Both the position numbers and the translations under genes were made by a program. From Xanthocytophaga agilis (GTDB lineage Bacteria > Bacteroidota > Bacteroidia > Cytophagales > 172606-1): DNA of 64,000 nt. How positions within the stretch are numbered: position 1 is the first letter of the stretch; each line of letters starts with the position of its first letter. Below, one piece after another: positions 1-9,192 of this stretch. The stretch is taken from contig NZ_JASJOU010000001.1 in assembly GCF_030068605.1 (NCBI RefSeq), positions 434,001 through 498,000 on the forward strand. The letters are read 5' to 3'. The notes beneath the pieces are model-generated. The model searched no databases, was not told where the DNA came from, and saw nothing but the letters and a program-made list of their open reading frames with translations.

Positions 1-1
1 T

Positions 2-127
2 GTAATCTCATTAATTGTAATGGATGCTTCTATTGCGGCTGTATTTGCGGGAGGGATCTATGGGTTGATTGTACTGGTTTTACTTCCGTTATCACGTTTT
101 TTAGCGAAATATTTTGCTGTAACATAA
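2..127 (+). CDS. C-terminal end of a membrane protein (partial)
   Basis: An open frame enters from the left edge and stops at a TAA at 125-127, giving 41 residues. They are strongly hydrophobic: one long helix around VFAGGIYGLIVLVLLPL followed by a short basic tail (SRFLAKYF). That looks like the last transmembrane segment of an integral membrane protein with a cytoplasmic C-terminus. The start lies outside the window and I do not recognise the family from this fragment. Confidence 0.55.
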   Translation, partial: VISLIVMDASIAAVFAGGIYGLIVLVLLPLSRFLAKYFAVT

Positions 128-198
128 TCGCAGGTACACTTTTTTAGATCTGATTACCCAAATCATACAAATCGGTGATCAGGTCAATGTAACTGCAT

Positions 199-504
199 AT
201 GAAAAAGAACTTTTTTGTAAAAGAATACCTCATTTCTTTTGATCATGAAAAGGCTATTACTGTTGTGCAAACATCCTCTATATCTACTATAGAAGTGGAT
301 TTTGAACAAATAGAAAAACAGCTTCCTATTGGATCAAAGATTAATCAGTCAACGGTACAGACAGTTGTCAAAGGAGATAAATTTATTGTTTATGGAGAAT
401 ATTCCAGGATAGAACCTGAGTTCTCTGAACCTGCTGTTGCTACAGAGACTATTGAATTAAAAGAGGTTTTGGGAGATGAGACCATTCTTCCTTCTGTAAA
501 CTGA
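199..504 (+). CDS. Small hypothetical protein, 101 aa
   Basis: A 101-residue soluble, acidic protein beginning MKKNFFVKEYLISFDHEK. There is no signal peptide or membrane helix. Alternating hydrophobic residues in the middle (STVQTVVKGDKFIVYGEY) suggest a mostly beta fold, and the last 25 residues are Glu- and Thr-rich and probably disordered. It lies 71 bases after the preceding membrane-protein end on the same strand. Codon use resembles the neighbours, so I think it is real, but I recognise no family and assign no function. Confidence 0.55.
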   Translation: MKKNFFVKEYLISFDHEKAITVVQTSSISTIEVDFEQIEKQLPIGSKINQSTVQTVVKGDKFIVYGEYSRIEPEFSEPAVATETIELKEVLGDETILPSVN

Positions 505-612
505 TTATCAGTAGTTAATTATTAACTGGTGATGAATAATTGAGGGAATAAAAGTTAACTGTCTACTAAATGCTTTTATTCCTTTCCTATATAGGATTTG
601 GGAAAAATAGTA

Positions 613-1878
613 TCATCCAGCAATTTCTTGTAGTGCCTTTACAAATGTATCCAGTTCCTGAGTGGATGTATATACGTGAGGCGTTACCCGAATACCTGCT
701 ACTCCCGGACGATCAATGGCTACTGTAAAGATTTTGTATTTACTCATAAGCAGCTTGGCTAATTCGTCTGGTTTTTTGCCTTTGACATGTACATTAGCGA
801 TTGCACACGATCGTTGTGGATCAGCAGGGGTGTTCAGTACGATATTCGGATGGTTACGAACCTGATCTGTCCAATAACGTTGCAGATAACGCAAACGCGC
901 TTCTTTACGCTGAATACCTATTTTTTCGTGGAAGCGTATAGCATCCTGTATAGCCAGATCTGTAGCTACCGGATGAGTGCCTGTGTGATTGAGTTTACGA
1001 ATATCATCGTCTTTGAATCCCATATCGCCAAATAGTTGCCAGATACCTGGAATTTTTTCTTTTCTCACATAGAGAATACCTGCTCCCAGTGGTGTGCCCA
1101 GCCATTTGTGTAAACTACTACCATAATAATCACAACCCAGATCTGAAATCTTGAAGTCAAGGTGTCCAAAGGCATGGGCTCCGTCTACCAGCACCTCTAC
1201 ATTATGATGATGAGCCATATCTGCAATTTTACGAACAGGCAAAATCTGACCAGTAATATTTACAATCTGACATACCATTAACATGCGTGTTTTGCTGGTA
1301 ATCATCTTCTCATACAGGCTTACTATTTCTTCGTCGGATTTGGGATGATTGGGAATGGAAACCAGTTTATTGACAATTCCATATCTACGTGCCTGTAGTG
1401 CAAACATGTCCAGCATGGCGCCATAATCCTGTTCAGCCATAATGACTTCATCTCCTGCCTTCCAGGTAATACCGGAGATAACAGTATCTAGTGATTCCGT
1501 TGTATTGCGGGTAATGATCAACTCTTCAGGTGTACATCCAAGCAAACGCGCTAATTCGTTCCGAGCTACAAGTTTATCGTCCGTCATACGTGTACGCATA
1601 TAATAAGAGGAGACCGCATTGACCTGACGGATATGTTCTATGTATTTTTCCAGTACTTCTGTTGCAGCCAAGGAATAATATCCGTTTTCAAGCTGAATAA
1701 AATCCGGAGTTACTGTATAGCCTTTTCGTATTTGTCCCCAAAACTCTTCCTTCTTTGCCAGTTCTGGAGCAGAAAGATGCGTTACTTGAGCAAACGTATT
1801 TTCCCAGTTTGACAAGGTAAGAGATCCACTGATCCCTGCAACAGACTTTAGGAACTGACGTTTAGAAAGTGATTTCAT
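613..1878 (-). CDS. Exported class V aminotransferase (isopenicillin N epimerase-like)
   Basis: A 421-residue fold-type I PLP enzyme of the aminotransferase class V/cysteine desulfurase superfamily. The core has the PLP aspartate region VDGAHAFGHLDF and the Schiff-base lysine in SSLHKWLGTPLGAG. The N-terminus (KRQFLKSVAGISGSLTLS) looks like a Tat-like or Sec signal: basic KRQF, a small-residue hydrophobic stretch, then a mature region from about residue 32. Members with this leader are usually called isopenicillin-N epimerase-like, but the substrate cannot be read from sequence. The gene stands alone, with a 398-base divergent gap to the csaA-like gene. Family call is firm; substrate unknown. 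Confidence 0.85.
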   Translation of the reverse strand: MKSLSKRQFLKSVAGISGSLTLSNWENTFAQVTHLSAPELAKKEEFWGQIRKGYTVTPDFIQLENGYYSLAATEVLEKYIEHIRQVNAVSSYYMRTRMTDDKLVARNELARLLGCTPEELIITRNTTESLDTVISGITWKAGDEVIMAEQDYGAMLDMFALQARRYGIVNKLVSIPNHPKSDEEIVSLYEKMITSKTRMLMVCQIVNITGQILPVRKIADMAHHHNVEVLVDGAHAFGHLDFKISDLGCDYYGSSLHKWLGTPLGAGILYVRKEKIPGIWQLFGDMGFKDDDIRKLNHTGTHPVATDLAIQDAIRFHEKIGIQRKEARLRYLQRYWTDQVRNHPNIVLNTPADPQRSCAIANVHVKGKKPDELAKLLMSKYKIFTVAIDRPGVAGIRVTPHVYTSTQELDTFVKALQEIAG

Positions 1879-2276
1879 ATAAAGTTTGTCTGGATGACCA
1901 TAAAAGAATTTGTGTAGGTAGAAGGAACGCTAAAAATAGAAAACGTTTTTTATTTCTTAAAATCATTGTCTGTAACAACCTAGTTTTTATCAATACATAC
2001 ATCGGGTTGAGTATCAATTAGCTAGTTTTTATTTGCCTTAAATAAGATTAAGAGACAGTGATTTTATAAGATGTATTATGTAGTATTTTATGAAAAAATA
2101 GAATTTTTCTTTTAAAACTTGAGTTGAATTCTATATTTTGCACAGAGACGGTGGAAATAAAGCCTGAATATCTTGTTTGCTTCAAAAAAATAGTATTTTA
2201 GGTTGAGTGATTAGATCATAAGTAATTGATTAGATCATCTTTTTTTCATAAACCTATATTAATTATTTGAGAAGAA
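1879..2276. other. Divergent intergenic region, no gene
   Basis: This 398-base AT-rich gap separates two divergent genes and should hold both promoters. On the + strand 2132-2140 reads TATATTTTG, one base off the TAnnTTTG spacing seen at better promoters in this window and without a well-placed upstream TTG. I see no open frame, strong hairpin or repeat. Confidence 0.4.
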
Positions 2277-2606
2277 ATGATTTCATGGAATGATTTTGAA
2301 AAGATTGAAATGAGAGTTGGAACTGTGTTGGAAGCAAACGATTTTCCCAAAGCTAAAAATCCGGCCTATCAATTGGTTATTGATTTTGGAGAATATGGAG
2401 TCCGAAAAAGCTCTGCACAAATAACCAAATTATACGAGAAGGAACAGTTAGTGGGCAAGCAGGTAATTGCCGTTGTAAACTTTCCACCCAAGCAGATTGC
2501 CAATTTTATGTCAGAGTGTTTGGTACTGGGAGTAATTGGAGAGAGTAAAGAAGTGGTATTGTTACAACCAGACAGACCTGTGCCTAATGGTCTTCGGATT
2601 GCATAA
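2277..2606 (+). CDS. csaA: CsaA-like tRNA-binding-domain protein
   Basis: A 109-residue stand-alone tRNA-binding (EMAP/CsaA) OB-fold domain. The characteristic opening (WNDFEKIEMRVGTVLEA), the central dimer-interface region (KSSAQITKLYEKEQL), and the C-terminal FMSECLVLGV segment match the CsaA family along its whole length, which is typically 105-115 residues. CsaA proteins are homodimers that bind tRNA and were described as export-related chaperones in Bacillus; the role in Bacteroidota is not established. The gene is monocistronic, starting just after AAGAA at an ATG. Confidence 0.88.
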   Translation: MISWNDFEKIEMRVGTVLEANDFPKAKNPAYQLVIDFGEYGVRKSSAQITKLYEKEQLVGKQVIAVVNFPPKQIANFMSECLVLGVIGESKEVVLLQPDRPVPNGLRIA

Positions 2607-2774
2607 GAATGAATAAAGCTAAGCGGCAGGAGAAGGTAGGATAGTGTATAGTTTCATGCAGGTAAGTCTGAATTAAAAATTGTCTTTGTGATAGATCAAT
2701 AGTATTAGATATAACTATAGCAATACATTGAATTTTTTAATCAGTTCATAATTATCACTTTAACACTCTGTTTC

Positions 2775-4967
2775 ATGAATAGTATTATTTACCTGATTCC
2801 TATTTTTGGTCTGCTTGGACTTCTCTACACATTTATTCGATCAGCCTGGGTTACAAAACAAGAGGCGGGCGATGCCCGAATGACAGAAATTGCTGGTTAT
2901 ATTGCTGAAGGAGCAATGGCATTTCTTCGGGCAGAGTGGAGAATATTGGGAATCTTTGCCATAATCGCTTCTGCTGGTCTGGGTATATTAGGAGCTTTTA
3001 GTGAAAATTCCAGTCCTATTATTGTTGGGGCTTTTTTAATAGGTGCATTTTTATCTGCTTTGGCAGGATATATAGGTATGCGTATTGCAACAAAAGCCAA
3101 TGTACGTACGGCACAGGCTGCAAGGACAAGCTTGTCTAAGGCATTAGCAGTCTCATTTGCCGGTGGATCTGTAATGGGTATGGGTGTGGCTGGGCTTGCT
3201 GTACTGGGGTTGGGTTCATTGTTTATTGTGTTTGTATCTATATTTGGCGGTGTAGGCCCTGATGGAGTGATGAATCCTGAACGCATGAAGCTTGCACTGG
3301 AAGTGTTGACTGGTTTTTCATTAGGTGCGGAAAGTATTGCCTTATTTGCCCGTGTAGGAGGGGGAATTTATACCAAAGCTGCTGATGTTGGCGCTGACTT
3401 AGTAGGTAAAGTCGAGGCAGGTATTCCTGAAGATGATCCAAGAAATCCTGCAACTATTGCAGATAACGTAGGTGATAATGTAGGTGATGTAGCAGGAATG
3501 GGAGCCGATTTGTTCGGTTCATATGTAGCTACGGTGCTTTCTACAATGGTTTTGGGACAGGAAATTGATGTTAGTGATAATTTTGGTGGATTGTCTCCTA
3601 TTCTTCTTCCTATGCTTATTGCTGGTTTGGGAATTGTATTTTCTATTATCGGCACATTTTTCGTTCGTATTTCTGATCAATCGCTAAAACCGGATGCTGT
3701 ACAGAATGCTCTGAACTTAGGTAACTGGGGTTCTATCGTATTAACAGCAATTTCTTCGTATTTTCTGATTACCTGGTTATTACCCGAACATCTGGAATTA
3801 CGTGGACATCAGTTTACTTCTATGGGCGTATTTGGGGCCGTAATTGTAGGGCTGGCAGTAGGAACACTGATGAGTATGATCACCGAATACTATACTGCAA
3901 TGGGTAAACGTCCTGTTAAGACTATTATTCAGCAGTCTTCTACAGGCCATGCTACTAACATTATTGGGGGATTGTCTGTAGGAATGGAATCTACAACATT
4001 GCCTATGATTGTTTTGGCTGCTGGTATTTGGGGTTCTTATGAACTAGCTGGATTATATGGGGTAGCAATTGCAGCAGCTGGTATGATGGCTACAACTGCT
4101 ATGCAGTTGGCTATTGATGCCTTTGGTCCTATAGCTGACAATGCTGGAGGGATCGCCGAAATGAGTGAATTACCCAAAGAGGTGCGTGAAAAAACAGATA
4201 TTCTGGATGCTGTAGGAAATACAACCGCTGCAACTGGTAAAGGCTTTGCTATTGCTTCTGCTGCACTGACTTCACTGGCTTTATTTGCAGCTTTTGTTGG
4301 GATTGCCGGAATTACAGGTATTGATATTTACAAGGCAGATGTACTGGCATGTTTGTTTGTTGGAGGAATGATTCCTTTTATTTTTTCTTCACTGGCAATA
4401 CGTGCTGTAGGACAAGCTGCTATGTCAATGGTAGAAGAAGTACGTCGGCAGTTTCGTGAAATTCCTGGTATCATGGAAGGGAAAGCTAAGCCTGAATATG
4501 ACAAATGTGTAGCTATTTCTACACAGGCATCTATTCAGAAGATGGTAGCTCCAGGAGCGATTGCTTTAATCTCTCCACTAATAATAGGTTTTATTTTTGG
4601 ACCTGAAGCTTTAGGGGGATTTTTAGCAGGTGCAACTGTAAGTGGTGTATTGATGGGAATGTTTCAGAACAATGCAGGTGGTGCCTGGGATAATGCCAAG
4701 AAATCGTTCGAAAAAGGTGCTGAAATTATAGTAAATGGAAAGCCAGAAATCTTCTACAAAAAGTCTGAACCCCATAAGGCCTCTGTAACTGGTGATACTG
4801 TTGGTGATCCTTTTAAAGATACATCTGGCCCATCCATGAATATTCTGATCAAACTTATGTCTATTGTAGCGCTTGTAATTGCTCCTTACATTGCTAAGGT
4901 TGATACTTCACATTCTGATAATGCAAAAGTGGAAGTTAAGAAAGAAATATCTGTTACGAAGAAATAA
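2775..4967 (+). CDS. hppA: K+-dependent ion-pumping membrane pyrophosphatase
   Basis: A 730-residue, roughly 16-helix membrane pyrophosphatase that couples PPi hydrolysis to Na+ and/or H+ export. The PPi site is intact: [11 protein letters not shown] (Mg-PPi aspartates and lysine), then [18 protein letters not shown], and a second acidic cluster ending in [11 protein letters not shown]. The ion-selectivity signature reads [10 protein letters not shown], with Ala rather than Lys at the position that distinguishes K+-dependent from K+-independent enzymes, so K+ dependence is expected. Whether it pumps Na+, H+ or both cannot be decided here. The last 25 residues are a charged tail. It ends before a strong bidirectional terminator and seems to be transcribed alone. 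Confidence 0.95.
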   Translation: MNSIIYLIPIFGLLGLLYTFIRSAWVTKQEAGDARMTEIAGYIAEGAMAFLRAEWRILGIFAIIASAGLGILGAFSENSSPIIVGAFLIGAFLSALAGYIGMRIATKANVRTAQAARTSLSKALAVSFAGGSVMGMGVAGLAVLGLGSLFIVFVSIFGGVGPDGVMNPERMKLALEVLTGFSLGAESIALFARVGGGIYTKAADVGADLVGKVEAGIPEDDPRNPATIADNVGDNVGDVAGMGADLFGSYVATVLSTMVLGQEIDVSDNFGGLSPILLPMLIAGLGIVFSIIGTFFVRISDQSLKPDAVQNALNLGNWGSIVLTAISSYFLITWLLPEHLELRGHQFTSMGVFGAVIVGLAVGTLMSMITEYYTAMGKRPVKTIIQQSSTGHATNIIGGLSVGMESTTLPMIVLAAGIWGSYELAGLYGVAIAAAGMMATTAMQLAIDAFGPIADNAGGIAEMSELPKEVREKTDILDAVGNTTAATGKGFAIASAALTSLALFAAFVGIAGITGIDIYKADVLACLFVGGMIPFIFSSLAIRAVGQAAMSMVEEVRRQFREIPGIMEGKAKPEYDKCVAISTQASIQKMVAPGAIALISPLIIGFIFGPEALGGFLAGATVSGVLMGMFQNNAGGAWDNAKKSFEKGAEIIVNGKPEIFYKKSEPHKASVTGDTVGDPFKDTSGPSMNILIKLMSIVALVIAPYIAKVDTSHSDNAKVEVKKEISVTKK

Positions 4968-5019
4968 CAGAAAATGAGTTCTACAGGATTTCTTAAATTT
5001 GTATATCATCATACTTCTG

Positions 5020-5065
5020 AAACAGCATACCTACTAACTTTAGAAAGTTAGTAGGTATGCTGTTT
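5020..5065. terminator. Bidirectional terminator hairpin, 22-bp stem
   Basis: A perfect 22-bp inverted repeat with a central AG lies between the convergent hppA and RCC1 genes. T-rich sequence follows on the + side and TTTCA-type sequence on the other. Its length and position fit a shared intrinsic terminator. Confidence 0.8.
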
Positions 5066-5089
5066 ATCTGATTTTCAAGTAATTTATTC

Positions 5090-6199
5090 TTACTTGGCAC
5101 TTATTTGATTTACTACAATTTTAGTATATGTAGTTACATAGTCTGAAGACAATCCTAATTGTCCATCTCCATTGTCACCAGTAGCCCAGAAAGTATTATC
5201 ATTTGTAAGAGCTAAAGTGAAATATGCGCCTGCTGCTACTGATTTTACATCAGTTGCAACTTGCTTAGGTGTTGAAACACCTTCATAAGTTCCATCACCC
5301 AATTGCCCAGATCCATTATCACCAGTAGCCCAAAGCGTATTATCGTTCTTAAGAATCAAGGAATGATATCTACCTGCTGTTACCGATTTTACATTAGTTG
5401 CAACTTGCTTAGGTGTTAAAACACTTTCATAAGTTCCATCACCCAATTGTCCATCTCCATTGTTACCGGTAGCCCAAAGAGTATTATCATTTTTAACGAT
5501 TAAAGAAAAATATCTACCTGCTGCTACTGATTTTACATTAGTTGCAACCTGTTTAGGCGTTGAAGTACTAGTAGTAGTTCCATCTCCTAATTGCCCAGAT
5601 CCATTATCACCAGTAACCCAAAGCGTATTATCATTTTTAACGATTAAAGAAAAATATCTACCTGCTGCTACTGATTTTATATCAGTTGCAACTTGTTTAG
5701 GTGTTGAAGTACTAGTAGTAGTCCCATCTCCTAATTGGCCATAGTCGTTGTAGCCAGTAGCCCAAAGCGTATTATCGTTCTTAAGAATCAAGGAATGATA
5801 TCTACCTGCTGTTACCGATTTTACATTAGTTGCAACTTGTTTAGGCGTTGAAGTACTAGTAGTAGTCCCATCTCCTAATTGGCCATAGTCGTTGTAGCCA
5901 GTAGCCCAAAGCGTATTATCGTTCTTAAGAATCAAGGAATGATATATGCCCGCTGCTACTGATTTTACATTGGTCATTACTAATTTAGGTGTTGAAGTAC
6001 TAGTAGTAGTCCCATCTCCCAATTGGCCATATCCATTGTAGCCAGTAGCCCATAAAGAATCATTTCTTATAAGAAATGAGTGATATTCACCTGCACCAAT
6101 TGAGGCCGTTACTTGAGGTTCTGGATCTTTAGAATCTTTACAGGAAACTCCAAAGAAAAGAATAGATAGTGATAAAAGAGAGAGAATTGTTTTTTTCAT
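5090..6199 (-). CDS. RCC1-repeat lipoprotein (seven-bladed propeller)
   Basis: A predicted surface or periplasmic lipoprotein. I chose the ATG at 6199 because MKKTILSLLSLSILFFGVSC then gives a textbook lipobox; the frame stays open upstream to 6244 and a second ATG lies at 6205, but those extensions (MQKKPVHLSK...) do not look like a signal. After a short acidic linker come seven RCC1/ATS1-type repeats of about 48 residues (NDNTLWATGYNDYGQLGDGT, then a KSVAAGRYHSL unit), consistent with one closed propeller. RCC1-like lipoproteins in bacteria are generally of unknown binding function. The repeats are unusually alike, also at DNA level. Alone on its strand. Confidence 0.85.
   Translation of the reverse strand: MKKTILSLLSLSILFFGVSCKDSKDPEPQVTASIGAGEYHSFLIRNDSLWATGYNGYGQLGDGTTTSTSTPKLVMTNVKSVAAGIYHSLILKNDNTLWATGYNDYGQLGDGTTTSTSTPKQVATNVKSVTAGRYHSLILKNDNTLWATGYNDYGQLGDGTTTSTSTPKQVATDIKSVAAGRYFSLIVKNDNTLWVTGDNGSGQLGDGTTTSTSTPKQVATNVKSVAAGRYFSLIVKNDNTLWATGNNGDGQLGDGTYESVLTPKQVATNVKSVTAGRYHSLILKNDNTLWATGDNGSGQLGDGTYEGVSTPKQVATDVKSVAAGAYFTLALTNDNTFWATGDNGDGQLGLSSDYVTTYTKIVVNQISAK
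5100..6120 (-). repeat. Tandem 144-bp repeats coding RCC1 blades
   Basis: The coding sequence contains about seven tandem units of about 144 bases. Several stretches of 40 bases or more are identical between units (for example around 5325, 5757 and 5900), far more alike than is usual for RCC1 blades. That indicates recent duplication or gene conversion between blades. Confidence 0.75.
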
Positions 6200-7345
6200 A
6201 GACATGTGAGTGTGTTTAGACAAATGAACTGGTTTCTTCTGCAAAATAGATTACAGAAATTAGTTTATCCAATTCTCAATCTGCAATTTGTCTCATTATC
6301 AGGGCTATAGTGTGTAAGTTTTGTGGAAGGAAATTGATTGATATGAATAAATTTTTCACGATAATCGTGAAAAATACCAATGTTGCTTTTAGGCGAAAGA
6401 CGAAACGTTAGATTGGGAAAGCGAATCTTATAATAACGCATTTTTGATCTATACACCTAACTTTGTCGATAAAATCTTATTATAGGTTATTTTACAAACC
6501 TGTATGTATCTTATTGTATTTCTCGCTTATCTCTAAAATTAGTTCCTATACAAGGGCATTTTATTCTACTTTTCTGAAAAACGTACATATAAATGCTATA
6601 AAGTATATTAATATGCTTGGAATCAACATTTTCCTGAACTGTTTTACGATTTAACAGAATGCTAGAATCTATCCTCTCTTAGAGTAAAACTGTCTGATAC
6701 TTTATTTTAAAATAACGTTAGATAGGAGTATAAGTACAGACTGATTCGTAGATAAAGAAGTTGTTTATAATAGCTTCTAAAGAAGTGAAGATGGTATATT
6801 TTATAGTGAGCCTCAATAGGCTATTCGTTGAGAAATAGGAGATGGTACAACAAGAGTTTTAGTTGTTAAAAAACTCCTTTGAATAACAGACTAGTTAGTT
6901 TTTTATTTAGAGATACAAGTTATGAGCATACTTTGATTCAATATTCTATTGAGCGAAATTATGCGCATAGGTAGGTTCATTTCCTATTATAGCTATTTTC
7001 TCTGTGAGGTTGGCCTTTGGTCTTGGGGAAGGTTAGGAGAGAAGGTGTCCTTTTGGGGTTATCACGCCGTGGCGTGACAAAAAAGTGACAAGGCGATAAG
7101 AAGAGAAATGTTCAGGACTATAAACAAACTTTGGATACAAGAAAGCAAAAAATGAAGAAGTCTGTGGAAGGATAATGAAAAGGCCAATAAACAACTTCAG
7201 GAAAATAGATTGCTTAAAAGTTAATCAGCGTCTATACTTTTTTCAAAAGCATAGACGCTGATTTTTTAAAACAAACTCTCATCTAAAATTTGGGATGATT
7301 CAGGTTTATTCACGAATAAATTATGCAGAAAAAGTAATATACTTC
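6200..7345. other. 1.1-kb gene-poor region
   Basis: No convincing gene is visible. Two 63-codon frames (6265-6456 minus, 6463-6654 plus) have composition unlike neighbouring genes and no recognisable domain. There is a short perfect hairpin (CACGCC-GT-GGCGTG, 7063-7076) and, at the right end, a strong plus-strand terminator at 7223 with no coding gene before it. The stretch 7000-7220 is less AT-rich than the rest. It could hold a noncoding RNA or the remains of a decayed gene. Confidence 0.4.
7223..7268 (+). terminator. Intrinsic terminator without an upstream gene
   Basis: A 13-bp perfect stem (7223-7235 with 7251-7263) with a 15-base loop is followed by a run of T, so it is oriented to stop plus-strand transcription. 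No plus-strand coding gene precedes it for more than 2 kb. Confidence 0.65.
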
Positions 7346-7789
7346 TTATACTGCTTTTTCTGCAACAAGAGATGCAGTCAATGTAATAGGTACACTTAAA
7401 GCTTTGGATACAGGGCAATTAGCTTTTGCATTCTGAGCAATTTCCTGAAACTTTGTATTATCAATACCTGGAACATTCCCCGTTAATTCCAGATGAATAC
7501 CTTTTATCACGTATCCTCCATTTTCAAATACTAAATCCAGAGTAGCCTCAGTTGAGAGCTCTTCCGGAATATAGCCTTCTCCATTGAGTGTGGCTCCAGT
7601 TGCCATTGTAAAGCATCCGGCATGGGCTGCTGCAATCAATTCTTCTGGGTTGGTGCCAACGGTACCATCTTCTCCAAATCGAGTATTGAATGAATACATT
7701 TGTTGTTTTAAGGCACCACTTTGTGTGGTCAAATTACCTTTACCTTCTTTTAAAGATCCGTTCCAAACGGCAGATGCTTTTCTTTTCAT
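7346..7789 (-). CDS. OsmC-family peroxidase
   Basis: A 147-residue OsmC-type thiol peroxidase that reduces organic hydroperoxides in the cytoplasm. The two redox cysteines are present: Cys59 in HAAHAGCF-like context (AAAHAGCFTM) and Cys125 in NCPVSKAL, with the conserved glutamate just before the first (NPEELIAAAH). Length and motif spacing fit the OsmC subgroup rather than Ohr. The dimeric family is usually stress-induced. It is a single gene on the minus strand, 157 bases after a convergent terminator and divergent from the next gene. Confidence 0.92.
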   Translation of the reverse strand: MKRKASAVWNGSLKEGKGNLTTQSGALKQQMYSFNTRFGEDGTVGTNPEELIAAAHAGCFTMATGATLNGEGYIPEELSTEATLDLVFENGGYVIKGIHLELTGNVPGIDNTKFQEIAQNAKANCPVSKALSVPITLTASLVAEKAV

Positions 7790-7958
7790 AAGAATGGGTA
7801 TTTAAAGGTGAGAAAAAATGAAGTGCTAAAATAAGCGTATAAAGCTGAATGTCAAGGGAAATAATGATAGAATACGAAGAGTTGACAAAAGAAGTCAAAT
7901 TTAATTGGGTAATATTGTATCTTTTGCGAAAACACTGAGATCTAAAAACTAATTTCCA

Positions 7959-9191
7959 TTGAAGCAACTCTTTAAAATTCTATTTTCTTTATTCCTGATA
8001 CTCTGGATAGCCTTATTACTATACGTAAACATTCGATTGGGTTTTCTTCCTGAATTAGAGATAACACCAGATGGTGTGGTAAATCAGGATGTGTTGCACC
8101 AGCTTTATTTTTTAAAAAAAGAATTGCACAAGAATCAAGCCGGTGAGCAAATGCAACAATTGTATCCGGAAGGACTTCTCTTTATCAATTCCCTGTATGC
8201 ACTTACCTGGTATGATCTGGTGAAAGATCTGAAGTATTCCTCACCATATTATAAAGAAGCAATACAGGAAATAGATTGGGTATTGCAACGTGTTCAGTCT
8301 GATGAGGCAAGATCTATCTTCAGTGAATCTCTGGAAATTGAGTATGGTGCTTTTTATACAGGATGGAGCAATCTTATATTGGGCAGAAAGTTGTTATTAC
8401 TAAAGCCAGTAGACAGAAGTGCAGATGATATTCGATTATTCAAGTCCAAATGTGAACATATAGCTGGATTTATAAAAGATAGTGATACCCCTTTTGCCAC
8501 ATCCTACGCGAACCAGGCTTGGCCTGCAGATATGGTTATTTGTGTTACCTCACTGCCAATGTATGATCATCTATTCGAACCTAAATACCAATATGTGACC
8601 CGACAATGGATTAAGAAAGTACAGCAGCGGCTTGATACAGTAACAGGACTTATACCTCATTCTGTACATGCTCAAACAGGATATCCAGAAGAAGGAGCCA
8701 GAGGTTCTTCACAGAGTTTGATAAACTGTTTTTTGCCAGAGATTGATCCTGTATTCGCGAATAATCAATTTTTACATTATAAACAGTTTTTCCTTGATCG
8801 CCGACTAGGGTTGCCAGGTATTCGTGAATATCCTGAAGGAGAGTTTGGTATTGGTGATATTGATTCTGGTCCTGTGATTTGGGGAATTGGTGGGGCTGCT
8901 TCTGTTGTTGGACTACGTGTTATGTCTATTCACAATGAAAGTGATGTTGCAGTTGGTTTACGCAATAGTATAGAAGGATTTGGTGCGGGATGGACATCTG
9001 GCGATCAGAAAAAATATCTTTTTGGTGTTCTGCCTATCGCTGATGCTTTTATAGCTTGGGCTAATTCAGGTCCTGCTATAAAAGCATCTATGCTACCTGA
9101 TTGGCGGAGGGATTTTTTGATCTATTCTACATTAACAAGTTTAGCGATTTATCCTTTGTTATATTGGATGTGGCGAAAAAGTACTAGATAG
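7959..9191 (+). CDS. Membrane-anchored protein, possible LinD-like (alpha/alpha)6 fold
   Basis: A 410-residue protein with an N-terminal membrane helix (residues 5-25, ILFSLFLILWIALLLYVNI), a large extracytoplasmic region and a second helix near the C-terminus (LIYSTLTSLAIYPLLYWMW) followed by a basic end. The soluble part is rich in Trp, Tyr and Gly with helix-loop motifs (SYANQAWPADMVICVTSLPM; GIREYPEGEFGIGDIDSGPV) that recall alpha/alpha-barrel proteins such as the linalool dehydratase-isomerase family. That is a fold-level guess. The start is TTG at 7959; no ATG in a sensible place exists. It is convergent with the acyltransferase, one base apart. Confidence 0.65.
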   Translation: MKQLFKILFSLFLILWIALLLYVNIRLGFLPELEITPDGVVNQDVLHQLYFLKKELHKNQAGEQMQQLYPEGLLFINSLYALTWYDLVKDLKYSSPYYKEAIQEIDWVLQRVQSDEARSIFSESLEIEYGAFYTGWSNLILGRKLLLLKPVDRSADDIRLFKSKCEHIAGFIKDSDTPFATSYANQAWPADMVICVTSLPMYDHLFEPKYQYVTRQWIKKVQQRLDTVTGLIPHSVHAQTGYPEEGARGSSQSLINCFLPEIDPVFANNQFLHYKQFFLDRRLGLPGIREYPEGEFGIGDIDSGPVIWGIGGAASVVGLRVMSIHNESDVAVGLRNSIEGFGAGWTSGDQKKYLFGVLPIADAFIAWANSGPAIKASMLPDWRRDFLIYSTLTSLAIYPLLYWMWRKSTR

Positions 9192-9192
9192 T

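Noticed and set aside
2897-3655. Minus-strand open frames inside hppA
   Set aside because: They are antisense shadows of a strongly conserved coding gene and encode proline/serine-rich low-complexity peptides.
6265-6654. Two 63-codon open frames
   Set aside because: They have low-complexity, AT-driven composition, no recognisable motif and overlap possible promoter regions.
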